Shown: piece after piece, positions 1 through 5,380 of the stretch
Layout of the letters: the number at the start of each line of letters is the position of its first letter
Numbering within the stretch: the first letter of the stretch is position 1
Source: Acidimicrobiales bacterium
Lineage (GTDB): Bacteria > Actinomycetota > Acidimicrobiia > Acidimicrobiales > Palsa-688
Assembly: GCA_019241495.1 (NCBI GenBank)
Contig: JAFAWZ010000162.1
Location: 1 to 5,380 of the forward strand
DNA: 5,380 bases
Reading direction: 5' to 3'
Notes under the pieces: generated by a model
What the model was told of the DNA's origin: nothing
Databases searched by the model: none
The model's input: the letters and a program-made list of their open reading frames with translations, nothing else
Translations under genes and position numbers: made by a program

Positions 1-1352
1 TGGCGGGGGGCCTGATCCTTCTCGCCTTCGCGGATAACAACCGCGTCGGGTTCATCCTCGGCGGCACCGTGACGACCGCCATCGGGATACTTTTTCTGTC
101 TCCTCTTGCGATCCGGATCCTCGCAAGTGCCGCCGGCCGGACCCCAATCGCCGTCCGGTTGGCGCTGCGGGACCTGGCCCGCTACCAGGCCCGGTCGGGC
201 GCGGCGCTCGGTGCGGTGACATTGTCGATCGGCATCGCCGCCACGATTGCCATCGCCGCGGCCGCGGCCCAGAACCCCGCCGGGGCCGGCAATCTGAGCC
301 GGGACCAGCTGATGCTCTATCTGTCGCCCGCCGGGGGCCTCAGCCAGATCCCTCCGACGGACATTTCGCTGCAGCACGACCTGAACAACGCCGTCGACCG
401 GCTGGCCGCGGCCATCCACGCCGATTCGGTATTGCCCCTCGATCAGGCGTACATCCCGGGAAGCACTATCCAACCGGCCCAACCCGGATCGGTGGGCGGG
501 GGATCCCAGCCGGCCGGCTATGTGACGACTTCCATGGTCAAAGTTCTCCACGGTGGCCACGAGATCACTTCGCCGGTCGCCCTCTATGTGGCCGACCCGG
601 CGGTCCTTGCCTACTTCAAGATCAATCCCAGCCAGATAGACGCGGCCACGGACGTGGTCACCTCCCGCCATGACCTCGTGGGCGAGCAGATCTTCTCCCC
701 GATTGATTTCACCAGAGACCAATCACCACCGAGGCGATCGTCGGGCATCAGCCAACCCGCGGTCCAGGTCGTGAAACAGCTGCCCCTTTACACTTCGGCC
801 CCGAGCGCTCTGATCACCAGCCGGGCCATGCAGGAGCTGGGTTTGGAGTCGATACCGGCCGGTTGGCTGGTCCAGTCCCACGGGCCACTCACTTCGGCCC
901 AGATTGCCATCGCTCGCCAGGCGGCCGCGGCCGCCGGCCTCTATGTGGAGATCCGGACCACTCAGCAGTCGCTCGCTCAGCTACGGAATTGGTCCACTGC
1001 GGCTGGCGTTCTGCTCGCACTCGGCGTGCTGGCCATGACGGTCGGTCTCATCCGGGCCGAGACCGTCAATGATCTGCGTACCCTCACTGCCACCGGCGCG
1101 AGCCCTACCACCCGTCGAGCGCTCACCGGGGCCACCGCTTGTGCGCTGGCATTTCTCGGCGCCCTGCTGGGCACGGCCGGTGCCTACTGCGCCTTATTGG
1201 CCTGGTACCGCAGCGACCTCACCCCACTCGGCCAGATACCCTTGGCGAACCTGATCGTCATCCTCGTCGGTCTGCCAGCAATCGCGACCATGGCAGGTTG
1301 GCTGCTGGCCGGGCGTGAACCGTCGGCGATCAACCGGCGACCCATCGAATAG
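1..1352 (+). CDS. FtsX/MacB-like ABC transporter permease, C-terminal part (5' end outside window)
   Basis: The frame is open from the first full codon (base 3) to the TAG at 1350-1352, giving 449 visible residues. A GTG at 69 lies inside a membrane helix and is not a credible start, so the gene begins upstream. Counting from base 3, the visible order is: the end of one hydrophobic helix (1-9), a helix at about 15-41, a basic amphipathic stretch with RLALRDLARYQ (about 52-62), a helix (about 64-88), a roughly 240-residue extracytoplasmic domain, then three helices (about 332-352, 372-400, 412-436). The segment ETVNDLRTLTATGAS between the first two of these resembles the cytosolic coupling region of FtsX-domain permeases. 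This fits the second half of a duplicated-FtsX permease, which in this family works with a separate ATPase in lipoprotein or lipid export or envelope mechanotransmission rather than ordinary import. The substrate cannot be read from the sequence, and the ATPase is not in view. Confidence 0.85.
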   Translation, partial: AGGLILLAFADNNRVGFILGGTVTTAIGILFLSPLAIRILASAAGRTPIAVRLALRDLARYQARSGAALGAVTLSIGIAATIAIAAAAAQNPAGAGNLSRDQLMLYLSPAGGLSQIPPTDISLQHDLNNAVDRLAAAIHADSVLPLDQAYIPGSTIQPAQPGSVGGGSQPAGYVTTSMVKVLHGGHEITSPVALYVADPAVLAYFKINPSQIDAATDVVTSRHDLVGEQIFSPIDFTRDQSPPRRSSGISQPAVQVVKQLPLYTSAPSALITSRAMQELGLESIPAGWLVQSHGPLTSAQIAIARQAAAAAGLYVEIRTTQQSLAQLRNWSTAAGVLLALGVLAMTVGLIRAETVNDLRTLTATGASPTTRRALTGATACALAFLGALLGTAGAYCALLAWYRSDLTPLGQIPLANLIVILVGLPAIATMAGWLLAGREPSAINRRPIE

Positions 1353-1394
1353 CCCAACAGCCCGGATCGACCAAACGCGGAAAGGTGGCCCGCC

Positions 1395-1423
1395 TTGATC
1401 GGTTCCGGATGGGGGGTTATAGT
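1395..1423 (+). promoter_or_regulatory. Predicted sigma70-type promoter of the solute-binding lipoprotein gene
   Basis: TTGATC (1395-1400, 4 of 6 to TTGACA) and TATAGT (1418-1423, 5 of 6 to TATAAT) are separated by exactly 17 bp. Transcription would start near 1430, giving a leader of roughly 37 nt before the ATG at 1467. The promoter lies about 40 bp after the permease stop, so the lipoprotein need not depend on readthrough from the permease. The -35 box also overlaps a TTG that could be taken as an in-frame start for the lipoprotein, which argues against that longer start. Prediction only. Confidence 0.6.
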
Positions 1424-1430
1424 CCGGGGG

Positions 1431-1447
1431 CTGGTTCAAAGAACCAG
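1431..1447. promoter_or_regulatory. Perfect inverted repeat at the predicted transcription start (operator or 5' leader hairpin)
   Basis: CTGGTTC (1431-1437) and GAACCAG (1441-1447) are exact reverse complements around an AAA spacer. The repeat starts about 8 bp after the -10 box, so it covers or directly follows the predicted +1. A repressor bound here would block initiation; as RNA it would be a stable hairpin at the extreme 5' end. The short run CCGGGGG occurs on both sides, at 1424-1430 and 1454-1460; the second copy is part of the ribosome-binding region. Which role applies, if any, cannot be told from sequence alone. Confidence 0.45.
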
Positions 1448-1466
1448 GATTGACCGGGGGGTCCAA

Positions 1467-2702
1467 ATGGGTCGTAAGGTTCGTTCGGCTTTAGTTGTGG
1501 TAACGGGTTTGATGCTGGTGGCCGCGGCTGGCTGCTCGAGCAACAAGTCGTCGGCCAAGTCGACTACCACCGTTCACAACGGTGGTCCTACGCTGTCAGG
1601 TACTCCGGTGAAGGGAATGTTCATCGACGACTTGGGCACCCAGACCGAAACGGACGATCTCGAAGGGGTCAAGGTCGGCGTCGACGCGGTGAACGCGGCC
1701 GGGGGCGTCAACGGCCACCCAGTGCAGATCTCCAGCTGTCTGGACAATCAGGATCCCAATGCAGCCGCGACATGCGCCCGCAATGCCTCGTCCGATTCCA
1801 GCATCCTCGCCGTCGTCGGGACGTTTACGAGCTACACAGCTAACACCGACCCCATCTTGACGGCGAGTGGGACGCCGAGCATCGGCAATTCGATAGCTAC
1901 CCCGGCTGACTTCACCTGCACGGTGTGCTTCAACGACTCAGCGGGCATTCTCGACTCCATTGGCTCGGCCGTCGCCGCTGTCAAGGCCCTGGGTGCCAAA
2001 CGCATCGGGATCCCGTACATCGACATCCCAGCCGGAGCCTCGCTCGCTCCCTTCGTCGACCAGCTGATCAAGCCGCTGGGCGGGCAGTCGGTCGGAGTCA
2101 TTCCGGTGGCGGTGACCGCCGCGGACCTGACCCCGCAAGCCGCCGCGGAAGGCGGGGCCAAGCCCGATGCCATCATCGACGGACTCACGACCGATCTGTT
2201 CTCGAAGTTCATACATGCTTATCGTCAGCAGGGCTTCCAGACGCCCATTATCCCGTCTGGTGGCGTATACGACCCCCACGGAGTGGAAACCCAGCTCTCG
2301 GGGGTCAACAGCAACATCTATATCGACACCGAGTTCAATCACGATTCACCCGGTTACAGGACCTTCCTCGCCGACGTGAACAAGTACGACGCGTCCTACT
2401 CAGATCGCACCGACGAAGTGCTGCGCGCCTACTTCGCCGTCAAAGAGTTCGCCTACGCAGCCCAGCACGCCGCCAGCCTCACCAAGGCAGGGCTTCTGGC
2501 CGAGATGAACTCGCTCAGCGACTACACCTCCGACGGGCTCTTGCCGACGCTCAACTACACCGTCCCGCAAACCGCCTTGGGCGGATCGGCGCCACGCGTG
2601 TTCGCCGACACCATCTGGCTCGACAAGTACCAGAACGGCCAGTTCGTGCCGGTAGGCAACGGCGCCGGCATCAACGTGTTCACCGGCGCGGCCAGCTCCT
2701 AG
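1467..2702 (+). CDS. Branched-chain amino acid-type ABC transporter substrate-binding lipoprotein (Peripla_BP_6-like)
   Basis: This 411-residue protein is a secreted receptor of the Leu/Ile/Val type I periplasmic-binding fold, tethered by lipid outside the membrane. Start ATG 1467 is chosen because a G6 tract (1456-1461) sits 5 nt upstream as a Shine-Dalgarno-like element and the protein then opens directly with a signal peptide: MGRKVR, a hydrophobic core (about 8-21), and a lipobox AAGC with the modified Cys at 23. Upstream TTG 1395 would add 24 non-signal residues and lies in the promoter. A Ser/Thr/Lys linker (24-36) precedes the mature domain. The family hallmark NAAGGVNGHPV is at 76-86. 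Four other Cys (91, 103, 151, 154), including a CTVC motif, could form two disulfides. The family binds amino acids, amides, urea or aromatic acids; the ligand here is unknown. No LivH/M/F/G genes are in view, so it may serve a distant transporter or act as a sensor. It ends in tandem stops TAG TAG (2700-2705). Confidence 0.9.
   Translation: MGRKVRSALVVVTGLMLVAAAGCSSNKSSAKSTTTVHNGGPTLSGTPVKGMFIDDLGTQTETDDLEGVKVGVDAVNAAGGVNGHPVQISSCLDNQDPNAAATCARNASSDSSILAVVGTFTSYTANTDPILTASGTPSIGNSIATPADFTCTVCFNDSAGILDSIGSAVAAVKALGAKRIGIPYIDIPAGASLAPFVDQLIKPLGGQSVGVIPVAVTAADLTPQAAAEGGAKPDAIIDGLTTDLFSKFIHAYRQQGFQTPIIPSGGVYDPHGVETQLSGVNSNIYIDTEFNHDSPGYRTFLADVNKYDASYSDRTDEVLRAYFAVKEFAYAAQHAASLTKAGLLAEMNSLSDYTSDGLLPTLNYTVPQTALGGSAPRVFADTIWLDKYQNGQFVPVGNGAGINVFTGAASS
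1566..1586. repeat. Perfect 9-bp inverted repeat inside the lipoprotein linker coding region
   Basis: ACCACCGTT (1566-1574) and AACGGTGGT (1578-1586) are exact reverse complements with a CAC spacer. It encodes part of the linker just after the lipidated Cys (codons about 34-40), where protein sequence is usually free to vary. As mRNA it would be a strong hairpin about 100 nt after the start codon. It may be chance or may slow translation around the time the signal peptide emerges. Confidence 0.5.
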
Positions 2703-2722
2703 TAGCCAATAGTCGCTGACAG

Positions 2723-3865
2723 TTGAGAGCTCTGTTCGTGGCGGTGCCCGCCTCCGGCCACGTCAACCCTCTGCTGCCCCTCGCTCAGGCGTTGCTCGCC
2801 CAGGGTCATGAGGTCGCCATGGCGTGTGGGGAGGACCCTGGAGGCGCGATAGCACGAAGTGGCGTGCAGCACCTCCGGGCGGGCGGCACCGAGATGGCCT
2901 GGTTCGAGGTGCTCCGTTCCCGCGTCCGCGGCTTTCCAGGCGACGGCATAGCGCCCGATCGGATCAACCACTACTTCGTTCCGCGCCTGTTCGCTGACAT
3001 CGCGGCCGCCGACATGATCGACGACGTCGTCGAGATCGGAAGGAAGTTCGCTCCAGACCTGGTCGTCTTCGAGAGCTATGCCTTTTGCGGCCCGCTGGCG
3101 GCCAAGGTCGTCGGCATCCCAGCGGTCCACCACTTGATCAGCCCGATGCTGGGTCATGAGGTGAACGAGCTGGCCGACGATGCGCTCTCACCGCTGTGGC
3201 GCTCCTTCGGTCAGGACTCTCCCGGGTGGGGAGGCATCTACGAGGGTCTTACCATCGAGGTCAGCCCTGCCTCGTTCGAGCCGCTGTCGGTACCCGGCGG
3301 CGAGAGCATCCGGCTTCGCCCCGCGCCCCTCCCGCTCACGTCCCAGGGCCCGCAGGACTCAAAGGTGGTGTACGTCACGCTCGGCACCTTCTTTAACAGC
3401 AACGTCGAGGTGTTTCGCACCGTCCTCGAGGCCCTGGAGGGTGAAGACCTCGAGCTCGTAGTGACCGTGGGCGCGAACAACGACCCAGCGACGCTCGGCC
3501 CGTTCCAAGGCAAGACGCGCGTGGAAAGGTACATTCCTCAGGCAGAGTTGCTACCTCGTTGTTCGGTGGTCGTCCACCACGGCGGATCAGGGACCATGTT
3601 CGGAGCGCTTGCTCACGGGCTGCCCCAGGTCATCCTCCCGCAGGGCGCGGACAACTTCTTGAACGCGCAGCACGTCGAGGGCGCCGGCGTGGGCCTGGCC
3701 ATCCTTCCGGATTCGCTCAACCCAGCCGAGGTCCGCCGCTGTGTGCGGGCCGTTCTGAGCGACTCGTCCTTCGCCCGCAACGCCAAAGAGCTCGAGCACG
3801 AGTTCGCCGCGATGCCTGACGCAGACGAGGTGGCTCGCTTTCTGGCCGCACGTTTCGCGAGGTGA
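2723..3865 (+). CDS. GT1-family glycosyltransferase (MGT/UGT-like, GT-B fold)
   Basis: This 380-residue enzyme is predicted to transfer a sugar from a nucleotide-sugar donor to a small-molecule or lipid acceptor in the cytoplasm. The N-terminal acceptor domain opens with MRALFVAVPASGHVNPLLPLA; His13 matches the catalytic base of GT1 enzymes. PDLVVFESYAFCGPLAA (about 111-127) is where the partner Asp usually lies, and Glu117 stands there instead. The C-terminal donor domain starts with VYVTLGT (216-222) and carries the donor-binding motif HHGGSGT (285-291) followed by LPQGADNFLNA (305-315), where many relatives have DQ in place of D310-N311. Length is near the family norm (380-420). The start is TTG at 2723: an in-frame TGA at 2717-2719 rules out anything further upstream, and later starts would cut the first beta strand. 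No clear Shine-Dalgarno precedes it. The 20-bp gap from the lipoprotein suggests shared transcription. The acceptor, whether a macrolide-like compound, a glycolipid or another small molecule, cannot be inferred. Confidence 0.9.
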   Translation: MRALFVAVPASGHVNPLLPLAQALLAQGHEVAMACGEDPGGAIARSGVQHLRAGGTEMAWFEVLRSRVRGFPGDGIAPDRINHYFVPRLFADIAAADMIDDVVEIGRKFAPDLVVFESYAFCGPLAAKVVGIPAVHHLISPMLGHEVNELADDALSPLWRSFGQDSPGWGGIYEGLTIEVSPASFEPLSVPGGESIRLRPAPLPLTSQGPQDSKVVYVTLGTFFNSNVEVFRTVLEALEGEDLELVVTVGANNDPATLGPFQGKTRVERYIPQAELLPRCSVVVHHGGSGTMFGALAHGLPQVILPQGADNFLNAQHVEGAGVGLAILPDSLNPAEVRRCVRAVLSDSSFARNAKELEHEFAAMPDADEVARFLAARFAR

Positions 3866-3871
3866 GCTCCC

Positions 3872-3890
3872 CGGTCAGGCCGACTGGCCG
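3872..3890 (+). terminator. Weak candidate hairpin between convergent genes
   Basis: CGGTCAG (3872-3878) can pair with CTGGCCG (3884-3890) in plus-strand RNA, with one U-G wobble and a 5-nt loop. It begins 7 nt after the glycosyltransferase stop and overlaps the last codons of the opposing gene. The following sequence is pyrimidine-rich but has no clean T run, so it is at best a weak terminator. On the minus strand the wobble becomes a mismatch. Confidence 0.25.
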
Positions 3891-4282
3891 CTTACGACTC
3901 TCTCCTTCAGCCGGGCGTACTCCTCTTCGTTGATCACACCCCGGTCACGCAGGTCGGCCAAGCGGGCTATCTCATCTGACGGGCTGTAGGTCCCAGCCGT
4001 CTCGCGGACATACTCACGGAAGGCCCTGGCCTGCTGGTCGGCGGCTTGTCGTGCGTGCACCCTCATTTCGTCGCCATAAAGGATCAGGTAGAGCACGATT
4101 CCAACGAGGGGGACGAGGATCACGATGAGCACCCAGAGGGCCTTCAGCCATCCCTTCATGTCGTGACGGCGGAAGACATCGATGAAGATCGAGATCATCA
4201 ACCAGATCTCGATGATGAACAGGAAGAACCACAGCATGTCGAGCAGGACCTGCCCGGTACCCCACGTGGCTGCAACAAGCAC
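3875..4282 (-). CDS. Small membrane protein with PLDc_N-like two-helix region and C-terminal SHOCT domain
   Basis: A 135-residue protein of a family common in Actinobacteria and without an assigned biochemical role. I place the start at GTG 4282 because the strong Shine-Dalgarno GGGAAGGGAG lies 6 nt upstream and the product opens like its relatives (MLVAATWGTGQVLLDMLWFFLF). A further upstream GTG at 4318 would add 12 residues and would place that Shine-Dalgarno inside the coding sequence. Two membrane helices are at about 13-37 and 46-69, joined by the basic loop FRRHDMKGWLKA typical of the PLDc_N (phospholipase D nuclease N-terminal) segment. No HKD catalytic motif follows, so it is not a phospholipase. 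A charged stretch with QAADQQARAFREYVRETAG (79-97) leads to the SHOCT motif DEIARLADLRDRGVINEEEYARLKERVV (103-130), a short helical hairpin often found at C-termini and suspected of mediating oligomerisation. It converges with the glycosyltransferase across 9 bp and diverges from the oxidoreductase. Confidence 0.85.
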   Translation of the reverse strand: MLVAATWGTGQVLLDMLWFFLFIIEIWLMISIFIDVFRRHDMKGWLKALWVLIVILVPLVGIVLYLILYGDEMRVHARQAADQQARAFREYVRETAGTYSPSDEIARLADLRDRGVINEEEYARLKERVVSGQSA

Positions 4283-4298
4283 CTTAGGCTCCCTTCCC
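4283..4298 (-). promoter_or_regulatory. Strong ribosome binding site that fixes the SHOCT protein start
   Basis: On the minus strand the purine run GGGAAGGGAG ends 6 nt before the GTG at 4282-4280. This is the clearest Shine-Dalgarno in the window and decides between the two GTG candidates in favour of the shorter protein. Confidence 0.7.
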
Positions 4299-4327
4299 TT
4301 TTGAGTACTGCCATCCACGGTGCTAAG

Positions 4328-4346
4328 CGGCAGGGATCGCCTGCCG
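4328..4346. promoter_or_regulatory. Perfect 7-bp inverted repeat in the divergent intergenic region (operator candidate)
   Basis: CGGCAGG (4328-4334) and CCTGCCG (4340-4346) are exact reverse complements around GATCG. It sits in the 139-bp spacer between the divergent SHOCT and oxidoreductase genes, about 46 bp before the SHOCT GTG. It could be a regulator site or, in the SHOCT transcript, a 5' leader hairpin. I found no convincing -35/-10 pair for the minus-strand gene around it. Confidence 0.4.
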
Positions 4347-4389
4347 TCGGAAGCAATTGTGCCAGCTACTCACAGCCACCGGGCGTTCC

Positions 4390-4423
4390 TTGACGATTCC
4401 GGGCCCGGTCGACCTTTGAGAAT
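4390..4423 (+). promoter_or_regulatory. Tentative promoter region of the LLM oxidoreductase with a 10-bp palindrome
   Basis: TTGACG (4390-4395) matches 5 of 6 bases of a -35 box. The best downstream -10-like hexamer, GAGAAT (4418-4423), is 22 bp away, longer than the usual 16-18, so the promoter is doubtful. Between them lies the perfect palindrome CCGGGCCCGG (4399-4408), which could be a regulator site or a chance product of high GC. Confidence 0.25.
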
Positions 4424-5380
4424 GAGTAGACCTATGGGAATGACACGTATCGGGATCTCTATAGGAACCACGTTTCCCGCAGACAGCGCTGACGGACAGC
4501 GCGAGGGTCCCCGGGCGGTGCTCTCCCAGGCTCGGGCCGCTGCCCGGGCCGGGCTCGACACCCTCACCGTCGGGGATCATCACGCCACCGGACCGGTCAG
4601 CTACGTGCAGAACGTGCCCATCATGGGCCGGATCCTGGCCGAATGGGCCGACCGCCAATGCGGGTGCCTCTTTATCGTGCCGCTGTGGCACCCGGTATTG
4701 ATGGCCGAACAGATCGGCACGCTGGCCGCCATGGCCGCCGGGCCGTTCATCGTGCAAGCTGGCATCGGTGGTGGTCGGGACCAGTTCGCGGCGATGGGAG
4801 CGGAGCTGGGCCGGCGGGCGTCGGTCTTCGAAGAGGGCGTCAGGATCGTTCAGGCGCTGCTCGGCGGCGACACCGTCGATAGCGAGATGTTTGGCATCGA
4901 AGGCGCCACAATTGCCCCGATCCCGCCCGGGGGAGTCGAGTGGTGGATCGGTGGAGGAATGGCGAAGTCGATTGGCCGGGCCGCCCGTCTCGGGGACTGC
5001 TGGTATGGCAACGCCGACCTCACTCCCGACACCGCGGCCCGCGATATGGCCATCTACCGGGAGGCGTGCTCGAGGTACGGGCGGGAACCGGTGAGGATCC
5101 CGATCCGCAAGGACGTGCTGGTGTGTGAGAGCCGTCCTGAAGCCGAGAGGGCCGGCGACGCCCTGGTCGCCGCGGGCTACCGCGGCTTCGATCGGGATGC
5201 GGTGGCCTACGGTGATCCCTCCAGCGTGGCCGAGCAGTTGTCCGTGTACGGGCGCTTGGGCTTCACCGACATCATCATCCGCACCATGGCGCCTCTTCCT
5301 GGCGAGCTCGGTCCTGACGCGGCCACCCGATCCGTCGAGCTGGCCGGGGAGGTCCAAGCTCTCCTGGCGGGCCATTCCTG
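4422..5380 (+). CDS. LLM-class flavin/F420-dependent oxidoreductase (luciferase-like), 3' end just outside window
   Basis: An unbroken plus-strand frame runs from ATG 4422 to the window end (319 codons plus two bases). The product is a luciferase-like TIM-barrel monooxygenase or F420-dependent oxidoreductase, acting in the cytoplasm on an unknown substrate with reduced flavin or F420. Visible family features include TRIGISIGTTFP (8-19) at the first strand, TVGDHHATGP (about 49-58), VQAGIGGGRDQFAAMG (111-126) followed by RRASVFEEGVRIVQALLGGDTV, and WWIGGGMAKSIGRAARLGDCWYGN (174-197), the conserved late glycine-rich segment. ATGs at 4434 and 4440 are equally usable starts; the last would give MTRIGISIG, and none has a strong Shine-Dalgarno. 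The final residues (LAGEVQALLAGHS) look like the closing helix, and the window stops at TG, so one more A would complete a TGA. About 320 residues is a normal length. Flavin versus F420 use cannot be settled by eye. Confidence 0.9.
   Translation, partial: MSRPMGMTRIGISIGTTFPADSADGQREGPRAVLSQARAAARAGLDTLTVGDHHATGPVSYVQNVPIMGRILAEWADRQCGCLFIVPLWHPVLMAEQIGTLAAMAAGPFIVQAGIGGGRDQFAAMGAELGRRASVFEEGVRIVQALLGGDTVDSEMFGIEGATIAPIPPGGVEWWIGGGMAKSIGRAARLGDCWYGNADLTPDTAARDMAIYREACSRYGREPVRIPIRKDVLVCESRPEAERAGDALVAAGYRGFDRDAVAYGDPSSVAEQLSVYGRLGFTDIIIRTMAPLPGELGPDAATRSVELAGEVQALLAGHS

Noticed and set aside
69..71. GTG 69 as the permease start
   Set aside because: The frame is open upstream to the window edge and encodes membrane helix on both sides of this codon, so the gene is truncated by the window and does not start here.
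920..935. 16-bp perfect palindrome GGCGGCCGCGGCCGCC
   Set aside because: It encodes a run of alanines in the permease; alternating GCG/GCC codons create such palindromes. A similar one occurs in the alanine run near 255-275.
1395..1466. N-terminal extension of the lipoprotein from TTG 1395
   Set aside because: It would place the coding start on the -35 box and put 24 residues before a complete lipoprotein signal peptide.
1925..2719. 264-codon plus-strand open frame inside the lipoprotein gene
   Set aside because: The product is extremely Arg-rich and lies wholly within the solute-binding gene in another frame.
3018..3033. 16-bp perfect palindrome TCGACGACGTCGTCGA
   Set aside because: It lies inside the glycosyltransferase and follows from Asp-Asp-Val-Val codons (GAC GAC GTC GTC). 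There is no spacer or context suggesting a regulatory site.
2699..3157. 152-codon minus-strand open frame opposite the glycosyltransferase
   Set aside because: It overlaps the conserved N-terminal domain of the glycosyltransferase, has no recognisable motif, and is best explained as codon-bias shadow.
4323..5375. 350-codon minus-strand open frame
   Set aside because: It is antisense to a frame with clear LLM oxidoreductase motifs, has low-complexity Pro/Arg/Gly/His-rich composition, and shows no domain. It is the usual shadow of a GC-rich gene.

Overview
The window is GC-rich DNA (G/C-heavy third codon positions, GTG/TTG starts, Ala/Gly/Arg-rich proteins). It holds five protein-coding genes, two cut by the window edges, and no RNA genes, mobile elements or CRISPR arrays that I can see. 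The gene types are an FtsX-type ABC permease, a Leu/Ile/Val-type lipoprotein receptor, a GT1 glycosyltransferase, a small PLDc_N/SHOCT membrane protein and a luciferase-like (LLM, often F420-dependent) oxidoreductase. Together they point to a high-GC Gram-positive (Actinomycetota). A deep lineage such as Acidimicrobiia is plausible, but that is an impression from gene content and not a measurement.

Layout: (1) 1-1352, plus strand: C-terminal half of a large FtsX/MacB-like ABC permease whose 5' part lies before the window. (2) 1353-1466: a 114-bp intergenic region with a good sigma70-like promoter and a perfect inverted repeat at the predicted transcription start. (3) 1467-2702, plus: a secreted lipoprotein of the branched-chain amino-acid-type solute-binding family. 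(4) 2723-3865, plus: a GT1 (MGT-like) glycosyltransferase starting with TTG 20 bp after the lipoprotein's tandem stop codons, so probably on the same transcript. (5) 3875-4282, minus: a small two-helix membrane protein with a SHOCT tail, convergent with the glycosyltransferase across only 9 bp. (6) 4283-4421: a divergent intergenic region with two palindromic elements. (7) 4422-5380, plus: an LLM-class flavin/F420 oxidoreductase, open to the window end and probably almost complete.

The genes do not form a recognisable pathway. The most distinctive unit is the lipoprotein-glycosyltransferase pair. The receptor has its own promoter, no LivH/LivM/LivG/LivF partners in view, and is followed closely by a sugar-transferring enzyme. 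The remaining genes look like independent chromosomal neighbours. I did not find convincing evidence for a wholly new system. The regulatory architecture ahead of the lipoprotein and the pairing itself are the points most worth a second look.
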